A stretch of 64,000 nt of DNA from Blautia sp. MSJ-19 (GCF_018918125.1 NZ_JAHLQA010000019.1:37038-101037); one strand, 5' to 3'. Positions 19,555-28,360 are shown, numbered from the stretch's first letter. Notes: a model not told the origin generated them from the letters alone. A program made the numbers and translations.

Positions 19555-20856
19555 ATGAATTACGAAGAAGCAGTTGCTTATATTGAAGAAACTCCGAAAT
19601 TTACAACAAAGAACAAGCTGGAGCATACAAAGGAATGTCTGCACCGTCTGGGGGACCCGCAAAAGAAATTCAGGGTCATACATGTGGCAGGAACAAACGG
19701 AAAAGGAAGCACCTGTGCATTTCTGACTTCTGTTCTGAGGGAGGCAGGTTATTCCTGTGGTCTGTTTACTTCCCCGCATCTGGTCGTGATCAATGAACGT
19801 TTTCAGATCAACGAGAAGAATATTGATGATGAAGCATTTTTGAATGCGTTTGAAAAAGTAAAGAAACTGTCAGAGGAACTGGTAGCAGAGGGAAACTATC
19901 ATCCGACCTATTTTGAATTTCTGTTTCTGATGGGAATGGTAGTCTTTGCGGATGCAAAAGTAGATTATGTGATTCTGGAGACTGGACTGGGTGGAAGACT
20001 GGATGCGACAACAGCTGTAGAAGATCCGGCAGCGTGTGTGATCACGTCGATCAGTTTTGATCATATGCAGTATCTTGGAGATACGATCGAGGCGATTGCC
20101 GGTGAAAAAGCAGGAATCATAGTACCTGGAGTTCCGGTGATCTATGACGGGAACAATCCTGTGGCAGCAGAAGTGATACGTAAACATGCACAGGAACTGG
20201 GAAGCCCGTATTATGAAGTCAGGAAAGAAGATGCAAAAATCGTGCGCAGCACAAGGTCAGGCATTGATTTTTTGTTTGAGAATGAGTATTATGGAAATAC
20301 AGTTTTCTCATTGCCGTTTATTGCAGAATACCAGGTGATGAACGGATCTCTTGCACTGAAAACGATTGAAGTACTGAAGAATCAGATTCCGGTATCTCTG
20401 GAGGCAGTCAGAAAAGGACTTCAGGAGACTCGCTGGCAGGGACGAATGGAAACCGTACTTCCGGGAGTTATCGTGGATGGAGCACACAATGAGGATGGTG
20501 TGGAGAAGTTTGTGGAGACAGCAGCTCACTTTCAGGAGGACTGTCCGCTGACACTTCTTTTTTCGGCAGTAGATGACAAGGATTACACAGATATGATCCG
20601 GACGATCCTCGGCAGAATTTCGTTCCGTCATGTGATCGTGACACAGGTAGGCGGCTACCGTAAGGTGCCGGCAGAGAAACTTGCGGAGATCTTCCGCAAA
20701 GAAGGATGTCCGTCAGCTGAAGCCTGTGAGGATGTAGAAGAGGCATTTCGCAAAGCACTGGCTGTGAAGGGCGAAGACGGAATGCTGTTCTGTGTTGGTT
20801 CCCTGTATCTGGTTGGTGAGATCAAGACAGCCATCCTGAAGGGAATCGGAAAATAA
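19555..20856 (+). CDS. folC: Folylpolyglutamate / dihydrofolate synthase
   Basis: 433-residue Mur-ligase-fold enzyme that adds glutamates to folates (and may join dihydropteroate to glutamate). The ATP-binding loop is HVAGTNGKGSTCAF near residue 42. GLGGRLDATTAVE near 145 and SISFDHMQYLGDT, with EKAGIIVPG just after, are FolC signatures. The start at MNYEEAV (19555) is chosen because FolC proteins begin this way; two GTG codons 12-15 bp upstream are in frame. The ribosome-binding site is weak (AAGTGGTG, then a T-run before ATG). The 50-residue gene follows after 11 bp. Confidence 0.95.
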   Translation: MNYEEAVAYIEETPKFTTKNKLEHTKECLHRLGDPQKKFRVIHVAGTNGKGSTCAFLTSVLREAGYSCGLFTSPHLVVINERFQINEKNIDDEAFLNAFEKVKKLSEELVAEGNYHPTYFEFLFLMGMVVFADAKVDYVILETGLGGRLDATTAVEDPAACVITSISFDHMQYLGDTIEAIAGEKAGIIVPGVPVIYDGNNPVAAEVIRKHAQELGSPYYEVRKEDAKIVRSTRSGIDFLFENEYYGNTVFSLPFIAEYQVMNGSLALKTIEVLKNQIPVSLEAVRKGLQETRWQGRMETVLPGVIVDGAHNEDGVEKFVETAAHFQEDCPLTLLFSAVDDKDYTDMIRTILGRISFRHVIVTQVGGYRKVPAEKLAEIFRKEGCPSAEACEDVEEAFRKALAVKGEDGMLFCVGSLYLVGEIKTAILKGIGK

Positions 20857-20867
20857 AGGAGAATACG

Positions 20868-21020
20868 ATGATTGATTATGAAGAGGAACTGAAGAAGTTT
20901 GAACCATGTCTGGATGTCACAGATGCAGAAGGCGCGATCTATGACCGTGAACTGACAGATATTCTGGATGTTCTGCAGGAAGTATTAAGAGAAGCAAAGA
21001 GCAACAGACGTGTAAAATAA
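20868..21020 (+). CDS. Small protein of 50 residues, unrecognised
   Basis: Open frame from the ATG at 20868 to a TAA at 21018, preceded by AAAGGAG with good spacing, between folC and the zinc-ribbon TPR gene with short gaps (11 and 17 bp). The product (begins MIDYEEELKKFEPCLDV, ends REAKSNRRVK) is acidic then basic, predicted helical, with one cysteine and no membrane segment. Operon position and clean RBS support a real gene. Its function is not recognisable; a partner role for a neighbour is only inference. Confidence 0.7.
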   Translation: MIDYEEELKKFEPCLDVTDAEGAIYDRELTDILDVLQEVLREAKSNRRVK

Positions 21021-21037
21021 AGCACAAGGAGAACTAC

Positions 21038-22285
21038 ATGAATTGTATGAACTGCGGTGCATTTCTCATGGATATGGATCTGGATTACTGTCCGAACTGT
21101 GGGTATAATGTGCTGATTCAGAAAAAAGTAGATTATCTGTCCAAAATATACTATAATCAGGGGCTTGAAAAAGCGAGCATTCGTGACCTTTCCGGCGCGA
21201 TTGCCTGTCTGAAACAGAGCCTGATGTATGATAAAAGAAATATTCGGGCTCGAAATCTGCTTGGACTGGTATATTTTGAGACGGGTGAAGTGGTGTCGGC
21301 ACTCAGTGAATGGGTGATCAGCAAGAATCTTCAGCCGAGCAGAAATCTTGCAACAGAGTATATCAATAAATTACAGGCCAACCCGAACAAGCTGGCTGCG
21401 ATCAATGAGACGATCAAAAAATATAATCATGCGCTTTTTCTCTGCAGAGAGGGGCATGAGGATATGGCTGCGATCCAGCTGCGTAAAATTCTTGCGCAGA
21501 ATTCAAAACTGATCAAGGGATACCATCTGCTTGCCCTGATCCAGATGAAAAACGGGGAATGGAATCGTGCACGAAGAATCCTGAAGAAGGCAGCACGGAT
21601 CGACAAAACAAATACGACAACACTTCGGTTTCTTCGTGAAGTGGATGAACAGACCGGGGTTACGACAAGACTGGAAAAAACTCCAAAGAAGGGGCTGTTC
21701 CGTTCCAAAAACAAAAAACAGAGTTTTGATGAGGAAATCCTTGGAAATGGCAGCAGTGTGCAGCCGACCGTGTACAGGGAACATTCGAGGATTTCTGCAT
21801 TCTTTATTTTGATGTCCGGTATTGCGGCAGGTGCAGTTGCATTCTGGCTGCTGGCCGTGCCATCGATTCGTCAGGGAATCTACCAGGAAGCAAATCAGCA
21901 GATCGTGCAGTACAGTGAATCGCTGGCAAGTCAGGGAGCTGAGCTGACCAAAGTGCAGGGAGAGGCAAAAGAGTCCGGGGATACCGTAGAATCCGTGACA
22001 CAGGAGCTGACAACGGAGCAGGCGAAGAGTGAGAGTTATCAGGCACTTCTGCAGGCATATACGTATTATCAGCAGCAGGATATCGACAGTGCAGCGGTGG
22101 AGATTCAGAAAGTACATGTAGATGTGCTGACAGATTCCATGAAGACGATCTATACGACGATCAAAAATGCAACCGGTGTTACTGGAATCAATGATTCTGA
22201 AGGCGTACAGGCGCAGAGTGACCAGAATACAGACAATGCTGATTACAGTGAGTATGACAATGCAGATGGAGAATATTATGAATAA
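21038..22285 (+). CDS. Zinc-ribbon TPR membrane protein
   Basis: 415 residues. N-terminal zinc ribbon with Cys3, Cys6, Cys18 and Cys21 (CMNCGAF...YCPNCGYN). Tetratricopeptide-like repeats follow (about 35-215: SGAIACLKQSLMYDKRNIRA, QLRKILAQNSKLIKGYHLLA). One membrane helix lies at about 250-272. An extracytoplasmic helical stalk (about 285-330) leads to a short TPR-like unit and an acidic tail ending GEYYE. The layout puts the zinc ribbon and TPRs inside the cell and the coil outside. No enzyme motif. Probably a scaffold; the partner is unknown. An AAGGAG site precedes the start and a terminator follows. Confidence 0.8.
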   Translation: MNCMNCGAFLMDMDLDYCPNCGYNVLIQKKVDYLSKIYYNQGLEKASIRDLSGAIACLKQSLMYDKRNIRARNLLGLVYFETGEVVSALSEWVISKNLQPSRNLATEYINKLQANPNKLAAINETIKKYNHALFLCREGHEDMAAIQLRKILAQNSKLIKGYHLLALIQMKNGEWNRARRILKKAARIDKTNTTTLRFLREVDEQTGVTTRLEKTPKKGLFRSKNKKQSFDEEILGNGSSVQPTVYREHSRISAFFILMSGIAAGAVAFWLLAVPSIRQGIYQEANQQIVQYSESLASQGAELTKVQGEAKESGDTVESVTQELTTEQAKSESYQALLQAYTYYQQQDIDSAAVEIQKVHVDVLTDSMKTIYTTIKNATGVTGINDSEGVQAQSDQNTDNADYSEYDNADGEYYE

Positions 22286-22315
22286 GCGATTCGGATTTTA
22301 AGAAAAACCTCGGAG

Positions 22316-22352
22316 AAGGGGATGTACCAGCGGTGCATCCTCTTTTTCTTTT
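22316..22352 (+). terminator. Terminator between the TPR gene and spoIIAA
   Basis: AAGGGGATGTACC pairs with GGTGCATCCTCTT around AGC, followed by a T-rich tract (TTTCTTTTTT). It ends only about 25 bp before the spoIIAA start, so the spoIIA promoter must lie within or upstream of it. No clear sigma-H promoter was found. Confidence 0.8.
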
Positions 22353-22377
22353 TTATAAAAGCAGGGGGGAGTGGAAA

Positions 22378-22707
22378 ATGAAAGAAATGTTTAAACTGGA
22401 GGGGACAACATTGGTTATTCTGGTTCCGGAGGAACTGGATCATCCGGTATCTGACTGGATCCGGAAAGAGGCGGAAAAACTGGCAGGCAGAACTTATATA
22501 AGGACGATCGTGTTTGATTTTTCGCAAACGCAGTTCATGGACAGCTCCGGAGTTGGATTGCTGATGGGAAGATATCGGTCTCTGGGGATGCGCAAAGGCT
22601 GCATCCAGGCAACGGGAGTGAGCAGCCATATCGACAGGCTGCTCCATCTGTCGGGACTGCATCGTTATATTGAAATACACAGAGCAGAAGAGGAGGAGAA
22701 ACCATGA
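22378..22707 (+). CDS. spoIIAA: Anti-sigma F factor antagonist SpoIIAA
   Basis: 109-residue STAS-domain protein that releases sigma F by binding SpoIIAB in the forespore. The phosphorylated serine lies in FMDSSGVGLLMGRY, the hallmark of the family. The frame is open 45 bp upstream, but ATG 22378 follows GGGGGAGTGGAAA and gives the normal length. It overlaps spoIIAB by 4 bp. The tricistronic order AA-AB-sigF is the standard one in spore formers. Confidence 0.96.
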   Translation: MKEMFKLEGTTLVILVPEELDHPVSDWIRKEAEKLAGRTYIRTIVFDFSQTQFMDSSGVGLLMGRYRSLGMRKGCIQATGVSSHIDRLLHLSGLHRYIEIHRAEEEEKP

Positions 22708-23132
22708 AAGAGAATACAAACGAAATGCTTCTTGTTTTTGACAGCCTTCCGGCAAATGAAGGTCTTGCGAGGATCACGGCGGCATCTTTCTGTACGCAGC
22801 TGAATCCTACATTGGAAGAGATTGCAGACCTTAAGACTGCAGTGTCGGAAGCCGTGACAAACTGCATCATTCACGGATATGAGAATCAGATAAAAAAGAT
22901 TGAAATGAAATTATATTACAGAGAGCAGGTACTGTACGTGGACATCACAGATCATGGAGTGGGAATTATGGATGTGCAGAAAGCAATGGAACCAATGTAT
23001 ACCACAAAACCGGATAAAGACCGTTCGGGAATGGGATTTACCTTTATGGAAGCCTTTATGGATGAAGTGGAGGTGGAATCAGAAACAGGAAAGGGAACCA
23101 CGGTGCATATGAAAAAGACCATTGGTCGGTAG
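22704..23132 (+). CDS. spoIIAB: Anti-sigma F factor / serine kinase SpoIIAB
   Basis: 142-residue GHKL-fold kinase that holds sigma F inactive and phosphorylates SpoIIAA. The N box is SEAVTNCIIHGYEN near residue 45, the G1 box DITDHGVGI near 80, and the G2 region is RSGMGFTFMEAFMD near 105. Length is as in B. subtilis (146). The start overlaps the end of spoIIAA and an AGAGGAGGAG site lies inside that gene. Confidence 0.97.
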   Translation: MKENTNEMLLVFDSLPANEGLARITAASFCTQLNPTLEEIADLKTAVSEAVTNCIIHGYENQIKKIEMKLYYREQVLYVDITDHGVGIMDVQKAMEPMYTTKPDKDRSGMGFTFMEAFMDEVEVESETGKGTTVHMKKTIGR

Positions 23133-23140
23133 GCACAGAT

Positions 23141-23857
23141 ATGACCTTGGATACATCGGCCCTGATCGGGCGGGCGCACCAGGGGGATAAAGAAGCGAGA
23201 GAACTGTTATTTCATCAGAATATGGGACTGGTCTACAGTGTTGCCAGAAGGTTTGCGGGCCGAGGGGTAGAAATGGAAGACCTTGTCCAGATTGGAAGTA
23301 TCGGCCTTTTGAAAGCGATAGATAAATTTGACCTGTCATTTGATGTGAAATTTTCTACTTATGCCGTGCCTATGATCGCAGGTGAGATCAAAAGATTTCT
23401 GAGAGATGATGGCATGGTAAAAGTCAGTCGTTCTATAAAAGAAAATCAGTACAGGATCTATCGTGCACGGGAAATGCTCGAAAAAAGGCTGGGAAGGGAA
23501 CCGAACATTACAGAACTTTCCGAAGAACTGCAGATGCCGCCGGAAGAGATTGCGATGGCATTGGAATCAGCAGCTGAGGTGGAATCCATTTACCGGCCGA
23601 TCCATCAGGGTGAGGGAACGGAACTGAGGCTGCTGGATAAAATTCCGGAACTGAAGAATATGCAGGAGAAATTGTTGGACAGAGTGCTGCTGGAAGAACT
23701 TCTGGATCGCCTTCAAAAAGAAGAAAGAGATATGATCTGTATGCGCTATTTCTGCGATATGACACAGACAGAGGTAGCGTCGCGCCTGGGAGTATCACAG
23801 GTGCAGGTATCCAGAATGGAAAAAAGAATTTTGCAGAAGCTTCGAAAAGAATTATAA
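23141..23857 (+). CDS. sigF: Sporulation sigma factor F
   Basis: 238-residue forespore sigma factor. Region 2 (NMGLVYSVARRFAGRGVEMEDL...GSIGLLKAIDKFDL) recognises the -10, region 3 is present, and region 4 ends in a helix-turn-helix (TQTEVASRLGVSQVQVSRME). Only 8 bp separate it from spoIIAB and no strong RBS is visible, so coupling to spoIIAB translation is likely. It directs early forespore genes. spoVAA follows after about 105 bp. Confidence 0.96.
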   Translation: MTLDTSALIGRAHQGDKEARELLFHQNMGLVYSVARRFAGRGVEMEDLVQIGSIGLLKAIDKFDLSFDVKFSTYAVPMIAGEIKRFLRDDGMVKVSRSIKENQYRIYRAREMLEKRLGREPNITELSEELQMPPEEIAMALESAAEVESIYRPIHQGEGTELRLLDKIPELKNMQEKLLDRVLLEELLDRLQKEERDMICMRYFCDMTQTEVASRLGVSQVQVSRMEKRILQKLRKEL

Positions 23858-23962
23858 AATATGCTGTGGCAGCCAAAACTTTAATGGCACTATTACGTAT
23901 ACTTTTTGCCGGTTTTTCAGATACTGATACAGAAACAAACCGGAAAGGACGTGTGGGGATTT

Positions 23963-24604
23963 ATGGCATCTGAATCAGTAACGGTGTATATCAAAGGTGA
24001 CCGGAATGTGGAGGTAACAAAAACGGATGTGACTCTGGGAGATATTGTCACACTGGAGTGTGCCGATAAAGTTATGCTGCCCAGGATCAAAGCATTGAAG
24101 ATACTCAAAATACACGGGGAGAAAGAACAGAGATTTGTGATATCCATATTAAAGATCATTGCCTGCATTCACGAGCAGTATCCCAAAGTAGAAGTGCAGA
24201 ATCTGGGAGAGTCGGATCTGATCGTGACCTATGAAAATCAGAAGACACCGCCATATGCGTGGCATATCCTGAAGGTGACTGCTGTGGCAGCTGTGATATT
24301 TGTAGGATCGGCTTTTTCTATCATGGCATTTAACAATGATGTAGGAGGGACGGAACTGTTCGGTCAGATCTATGAACTTGTGATGGGAAGCAAAAGTGAT
24401 GGATTTACAGTGCTGGAGATCACTTACTCGATTGGGCTGACACTAGGAATTCTGATCTTTTTCAATCATTTTGGAAAAAAACGTTTTACTGTGGATCCGA
24501 CACCAATGGAAGTGCAGATGCGTCTTTATGAAAATGATATTCAGACAACACTTGTGGAAGATGCGGCGCGCAGAAAAAAAGAAATGGAAGTTGGTGGGAA
24601 ATAA
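23963..24604 (+). CDS. spoVAA: Stage V sporulation protein AA
   Basis: 213-residue SpoVAA, part of the SpoVA complex that moves dipicolinic acid into the spore and out at germination. A soluble N-terminal domain (SVTVYIKGDRNVEVTK...GDIVTLEC) precedes two membrane segments (about 115-135 and 155-175). The start at 23963 is chosen because the family begins just before the first beta strand; the in-frame TTG at 23906 would add 19 residues. Its stop shares bases with the spoVAB start (TAATG). Placement right after sigF is common in Clostridia. Confidence 0.88.
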   Translation: MASESVTVYIKGDRNVEVTKTDVTLGDIVTLECADKVMLPRIKALKILKIHGEKEQRFVISILKIIACIHEQYPKVEVQNLGESDLIVTYENQKTPPYAWHILKVTAVAAVIFVGSAFSIMAFNNDVGGTELFGQIYELVMGSKSDGFTVLEITYSIGLTLGILIFFNHFGKKRFTVDPTPMEVQMRLYENDIQTTLVEDAARRKKEMEVGGK

Positions 24605-25020
24605 TGTGGATACAGAAGATAGTTCTTGTACTGATCGGACTGAGTGCAGGTGTGGTCGTTGCAGGCGGATTGTTCTCTTTTATCGTAGAACTGGGGGTGA
24701 TCTCTGATTTTGCGGACCGGACGCATACCGGAAATAAGATCATGTTCTATGAAGATATGGTTTCGGCAGGGGCTGTGTTTGGGAATCTGTTTCAGATCTT
24801 TGGACTGCAGATGCCGGGTGGAAAGCTCTTTTTGTCTGTATTTGGTCTGCTTGGAGGAATCTTTGTGGGATGCTGGGCTATGGCACTGGCAGAGATTCTG
24901 AATGTATTTCCGATCTTTATGCGCAGGGCCAGGATCGTTCGCTATCTGGCGGTGTTTGTGCTTATGGTAGCACTGGGAAAAGGGTTTGGAGCAGGGCTCT
25001 TTTTCTGGAAGAGATGGTAA
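24604..25020 (+). CDS. spoVAB: Stage V sporulation protein AB
   Basis: 138-residue integral membrane protein with about four helices, of the SpoVAB family (LIGLSAGVVVAGGLFSFI at the N-terminus; LGGIFVGCWAMALAEILN near 85). It acts with SpoVAA in the SpoVA channel assembly. The start is coupled to spoVAA through TAATG. The remaining spoVA genes are not downstream but on the other strand beyond sstT. A perfect 21-bp palindrome follows the stop. Confidence 0.88.
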   Translation: MWIQKIVLVLIGLSAGVVVAGGLFSFIVELGVISDFADRTHTGNKIMFYEDMVSAGAVFGNLFQIFGLQMPGGKLFLSVFGLLGGIFVGCWAMALAEILNVFPIFMRRARIVRYLAVFVLMVALGKGFGAGLFFWKRW

Positions 25021-25021
25021 A

Positions 25022-25070
25022 AGACAACGGGGACGGAGTTTTGTGTTGTAAAACTCCGTCCCCGTTGTCT
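25022..25070. terminator. Perfect 21-bp palindrome between spoVAB and sstT
   Basis: The arms (25022-25042 and 25050-25070) match perfectly over 21 bp around the loop GTGTTGT and contain GGGGACGGAGTTTT and its complement. It lies between convergent genes. Stability is high, but the T-run on either side is short. It shares its core with the element at 5470-5515. Confidence 0.8.
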
Positions 25071-25103
25071 TTGGAGATAAAATCAATAAACAAGAATAGT
25101 TGG

Positions 25104-26330
25104 CTAGAATTTAATTTCTTTTCCTTCCAGTCGCCACTGTCTGAATTCTGCAGATGCAGAAAGGAGAAGGTCGGAAGAAGAGTTCAGAGCGGTCTCTACA
25201 GAGTCCTGGATAACACCGATGATGAAACCAACGGCAACGACCTGCATGGAAATATCATCAGAGATACCAAACAGGGAGCAGGCCATCGGAATCAGCAGCA
25301 GGGAACCGCCGGCAACACCGGAAGCACCACAGGCTGACAGAGCTGCCAGGAGACTGAGGATGATCGCAGTCGGAATGTCTACATGGATACCAAGTGTGTA
25401 AGCGGTTGCCATAGTCATAACGGTAATAGTGATCGCAGCACCATCCATGTTGATCGTAGCACCTAACGGAATCGTTACAGAATATGTATCACGGTCCAGA
25501 CCCATTTCTTCACATACTTTCATGTTGACCGGAATGTTGGCAGCAGAACTTCTTGTAAAGAATGCAGTCAGGGCGCTTCTTTTCAGACAGTGGAAGATCA
25601 GCGGATACGGGTTCTTACGGATACACCAGTAAACCAGAAGCGGGTTGGTGACAAAATAGATAAAGAGCATACAGCCAACCAGCAGGAGAAGCAGTTTTCC
25701 ATATGTGGTAAAGATATCCAGACCATTGGTGGATACGGTATTGAATACAAGACCGAAGATACCAAATGGTGCCATATTGATGATCCAGGTAACAACTGTG
25801 GAGATTCCGTCAGCAACATCAGCAAGAACATTTTTAGTCATGTTATTGGCTGCACGGAATGCAAGTCCGAGAAGAACTGCCCACATAAGGATTCCGACAT
25901 AGTTTGCATTTACGAGGGAGGATACCGGATTGGCAACCAGATTCAGAAGAAGGTTGTTAAGAACCTCTACGATACCCTGTGGTGCAGCTGTGTCAGTTGC
26001 GGCAGCGGTAGCAAGTGTCAGTTTGACAGGAAAAGCCATGCTTGCGAATACTGCGATGACTGCTGCCAGTACAGTACTGAACATATAAAGAATGATGACT
26101 GTCTTGATGACCCCGCCGTGGGATTTTCCTGCGTTGCACAGAGAACTGATCACAAGAAAGAATACCAGAAGTGGTGCGATTGCCTTAAGGGCACTTACAA
26201 AGACATCGCCAAGAATTGCAATGCCGGTTGCACCTGGTACAGCGATTCCCAGAATGGCACCAAGAATAAGGCCGACCAGGATTCGCTTTACCAGAGCGAT
26301 GTCTGTCCATTTGTTCCAAAGCTTTTTCAT
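25104..26330 (-). CDS. sstT: Serine/threonine:Na+ symporter SstT
   Basis: 408-residue dicarboxylate/amino acid:cation symporter. Eight or so hydrophobic segments and two hairpin loops are visible; the substrate/ion site motifs are TRSSAANIPVNM and PLGATINMDGAAI, and the C-terminal SACGASGVAGGSLLL matches the SstT subgroup rather than GltP. It imports Ser and Thr with sodium. It has its own promoter and lies in the middle of a split spoVA locus, transcribed in the same direction as spoVAC-AD-AE. The start follows AAAGGAG. Confidence 0.93.
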   Translation of the reverse strand: MKKLWNKWTDIALVKRILVGLILGAILGIAVPGATGIAILGDVFVSALKAIAPLLVFFLVISSLCNAGKSHGGVIKTVIILYMFSTVLAAVIAVFASMAFPVKLTLATAAATDTAAPQGIVEVLNNLLLNLVANPVSSLVNANYVGILMWAVLLGLAFRAANNMTKNVLADVADGISTVVTWIINMAPFGIFGLVFNTVSTNGLDIFTTYGKLLLLLVGCMLFIYFVTNPLLVYWCIRKNPYPLIFHCLKRSALTAFFTRSSAANIPVNMKVCEEMGLDRDTYSVTIPLGATINMDGAAITITVMTMATAYTLGIHVDIPTAIILSLLAALSACGASGVAGGSLLLIPMACSLFGISDDISMQVVAVGFIIGVIQDSVETALNSSSDLLLSASAEFRQWRLEGKEIKF

Positions 26331-26371
26331 ATTTGTACTCCTTTAACGTTTTAAAATGATAATATGATACA

Positions 26372-26400
26372 ATTATAAACGAAAAGAAGTAAGAATGCAA
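26372..26400 (-). promoter_or_regulatory. Promoter of sstT
   Basis: On the minus strand TTGCAT (26400-26395), 17-bp spacer, TATAAT (26377-26372). Just upstream is an imperfect palindrome with GAAC/GTTC ends (26401-26421), a possible operator. Confidence 0.65.
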
Positions 26401-26450
26401 GAACGTAATGTACAAATGTTCACCAGTGAAAGACAAGACGGCAAAATCTT

Positions 26451-26807
26451 CTATTCTTTCATTTGGGGATGAAAGATCAGACTGGCAAGATAGGAAAAAA
26501 TCAGTGCAGCAGAGACTCCGACAGCACAGGCTGTAAAACCTCCGGTGAAGAGACCGAGAAAACCGTCCTGGTCAATTGCCTTTTTCATACCCTTCCAGAG
26601 AACATGGCCGAAACCCAGAAGAGGAACACTTGCGCCGGCTCCGGCATAATCGGTAAATGGCTGATAGAGTCCGACAGCACTGAGAAGTGTGCCGAGGCAG
26701 ACCAGCAGGACCATGACCCGTCCGGGGAGCAGCTTGGTTTTGTCCAGAAGGATCTGGACAAGGGCGCAGATCAGTCCGCCGACCCAGAATGCATTAAAAT
26801 AATCCAT
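26451..26807 (-). CDS. spoVAE: Stage V sporulation protein AE
   Basis: 118-residue membrane protein of the SpoVAE(B) family with three to four helices: an ICALVQILLDKTKLLPGR segment, LVCLGTLLSAVGLY, and a helix before the C-terminus (ALIFSYLASLIF). It is paralogous in sequence to SpoVAC and forms part of the dipicolinate channel. It is separated from spoVAD by 3 bp. No terminator is visible before the sstT promoter downstream. Confidence 0.9.
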   Translation of the reverse strand: MDYFNAFWVGGLICALVQILLDKTKLLPGRVMVLLVCLGTLLSAVGLYQPFTDYAGAGASVPLLGFGHVLWKGMKKAIDQDGFLGLFTGGFTACAVGVSAALIFSYLASLIFHPQMKE

Positions 26808-26810
26808 TGT

Positions 26811-27893
26811 TTATGCCTCCTTTGTTTTGGGAATGTGTTCAAGGACGATGGCATGTGCGATGCCGGCAACGGGAGCTCCTTCATTGAAGCTGACTTTGGA
26901 AAGCATCGCACCTGTTGGCACAAAGAGAATTTTTTTCCATATTCCGGATGCGACCTTTGGAAGAAGCAGAGCAGAAAGCACAGATGCGGAACAGCCACAG
27001 CCGCTTCCGCCGGAGTGTGTGTCCTGACTGTCATTGTCGTAGATCAGCAGACCGCAGTCCTGATGTACGGAAGCAAGGTCGATCTGATCCTGTTTCAAAA
27101 GATCGAGAAGGATGCGCTGCCCGACCAGTCCGAGATCGCCGGTGATGACTGCATCGTAGCTGTCTGCAGTCAGATCAAAATCCTGAAGATGCTGCCGGAT
27201 CGTATCGCAGGCGGCAGGCGCCATGCAGCCGCCCATATTCAGAGAGTCACGGAAACCAAAGTCGATGACTCTGCCGGTAGTGATGCCGGTAACCGCAGCA
27301 TAGCCCTCTTCGTGGCAGAGTGGAGAACTGCCGACGGTGTTCCGGGGATGAGGCGGTTTTGCACCGAGAATGCAGGCTCCGCTTCCGGTGACTGTCCAGG
27401 TAGCAGAGAGGGGACGTTGAGAACCATAGCCAAGCGGGAAACGAAACTCTTTTTCGGCAGTTGCAAAATGACTGGATGTGGCACACAGGATATGTTGACC
27501 GTATCCGGCAGATACAGCGATAGCTCCGAGAGAAAGAGATTCACCCATGGTAGAGCAGGCACCGTACAGACCAAAAAATGGAATGCCCATTTCTGCGATG
27601 CCGAATGAAGAGGCAATTGTCTGGGCCAGGAGATCACCGGCGAAGACAAAACGGATATCTCCGGGAGTAAGTCCTGCTTTTCCGATGGCAAGAGTGGCGA
27701 CTTCTTTCTGCATGGTACTTTCGGCAGCTTCCCAGGTTTTTTCACCGAACATAGGATCATCACAGATCATATCAAAAGAATCTTTTAATGGACCGTTTCC
27801 TTCTTTAGAGCCAACCACAGAAGCACAGCTTTGGATATAGACGGGACTGGAAAAAGCAATACTTGCTTTTCCAAGCAGAATTCCGGATCTCAT
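26811..27893 (-). CDS. spoVAD: Stage V sporulation protein AD
   Basis: 360 residues; thiolase-like fold protein of the SpoVA complex, known in Bacillus to bind dipicolinic acid. Family landmarks: SPVYIQSCASVVGSKEGNGP at the N-terminus, FAGDLLAQTIASSFG, ACSTMGESLSLGA and GDLGLVGQRILLD. The start overlaps the end of spoVAC by 4 bp. It sits between spoVAC and spoVAE as in the standard order AC-AD-AE. Confidence 0.95.
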   Translation of the reverse strand: MRSGILLGKASIAFSSPVYIQSCASVVGSKEGNGPLKDSFDMICDDPMFGEKTWEAAESTMQKEVATLAIGKAGLTPGDIRFVFAGDLLAQTIASSFGIAEMGIPFFGLYGACSTMGESLSLGAIAVSAGYGQHILCATSSHFATAEKEFRFPLGYGSQRPLSATWTVTGSGACILGAKPPHPRNTVGSSPLCHEEGYAAVTGITTGRVIDFGFRDSLNMGGCMAPAACDTIRQHLQDFDLTADSYDAVITGDLGLVGQRILLDLLKQDQIDLASVHQDCGLLIYDNDSQDTHSGGSGCGCSASVLSALLLPKVASGIWKKILFVPTGAMLSKVSFNEGAPVAGIAHAIVLEHIPKTKEA

Positions 27894-28360
27894 CGAATCA
27901 CCTCCATAAACTTTATAAAGAAGTAGATAAGGCCAAGCAGCCAGGAACTCAAAATGCCATAGAGGATGACCGGTCCTGCGATGGTAAAAATCTTGCAGCC
28001 GATTCCAAATACCTGTCCTTCGGCACGGTATTCAATAGCGGATGCAGCGACGGAATTGGCGAATCCGGTGATAGGGACCAGTCCGCCGGCACCACCGAAT
28101 TTGCCGATTCTGGAATAAAGATTGAGACCGGTCAGGATCACGCTGAGCAGGATCAGGAGAAGTGAACACCAGTTGCCGGCAGTTTCTTTATCAGCTCCCA
28201 TGGAAGACACGGTGTTCAGAATCAGCTGCCCAAAGGAGCAGATGAGCCCGCCGGTCACAAATGCTTTGCACATATTCAGTGGGAGACTGTGCGAAGGAGT
28301 GATACTTTTGACATATTTTTCATATGCTTTTTGTTTTTCTTTCTGCGTGCTTTCAGACAT
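27890..28360 (-). CDS. spoVAC: Stage V sporulation protein AC
   Basis: 156-residue membrane protein with about four helices; SpoVAC acts as the mechanosensitive part of the dipicolinate channel in Bacillus. The family motif SLPLNMCKAFVTGGLICSFG is near residue 30. The ATG at 28360 is preferred: AAAGGA lies about 8 bp upstream, while the ATG at 28369 touches that site. The frame extends further to 28474 without a good start. First gene of the minus-strand spoVAC-AD-AE operon; a forespore (sigma-G) promoter is expected but I could not assign one. Confidence 0.92.
   Translation of the reverse strand: MSESTQKEKQKAYEKYVKSITPSHSLPLNMCKAFVTGGLICSFGQLILNTVSSMGADKETAGNWCSLLLILLSVILTGLNLYSRIGKFGGAGGLVPITGFANSVAASAIEYRAEGQVFGIGCKIFTIAGPVILYGILSSWLLGLIYFFIKFMEVIR

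Noticed and set aside
26463..27608. 381-residue plus-strand frame opposite spoVAD/spoVAE
   Set aside because: Antisense shadow; the minus-strand genes are well supported.
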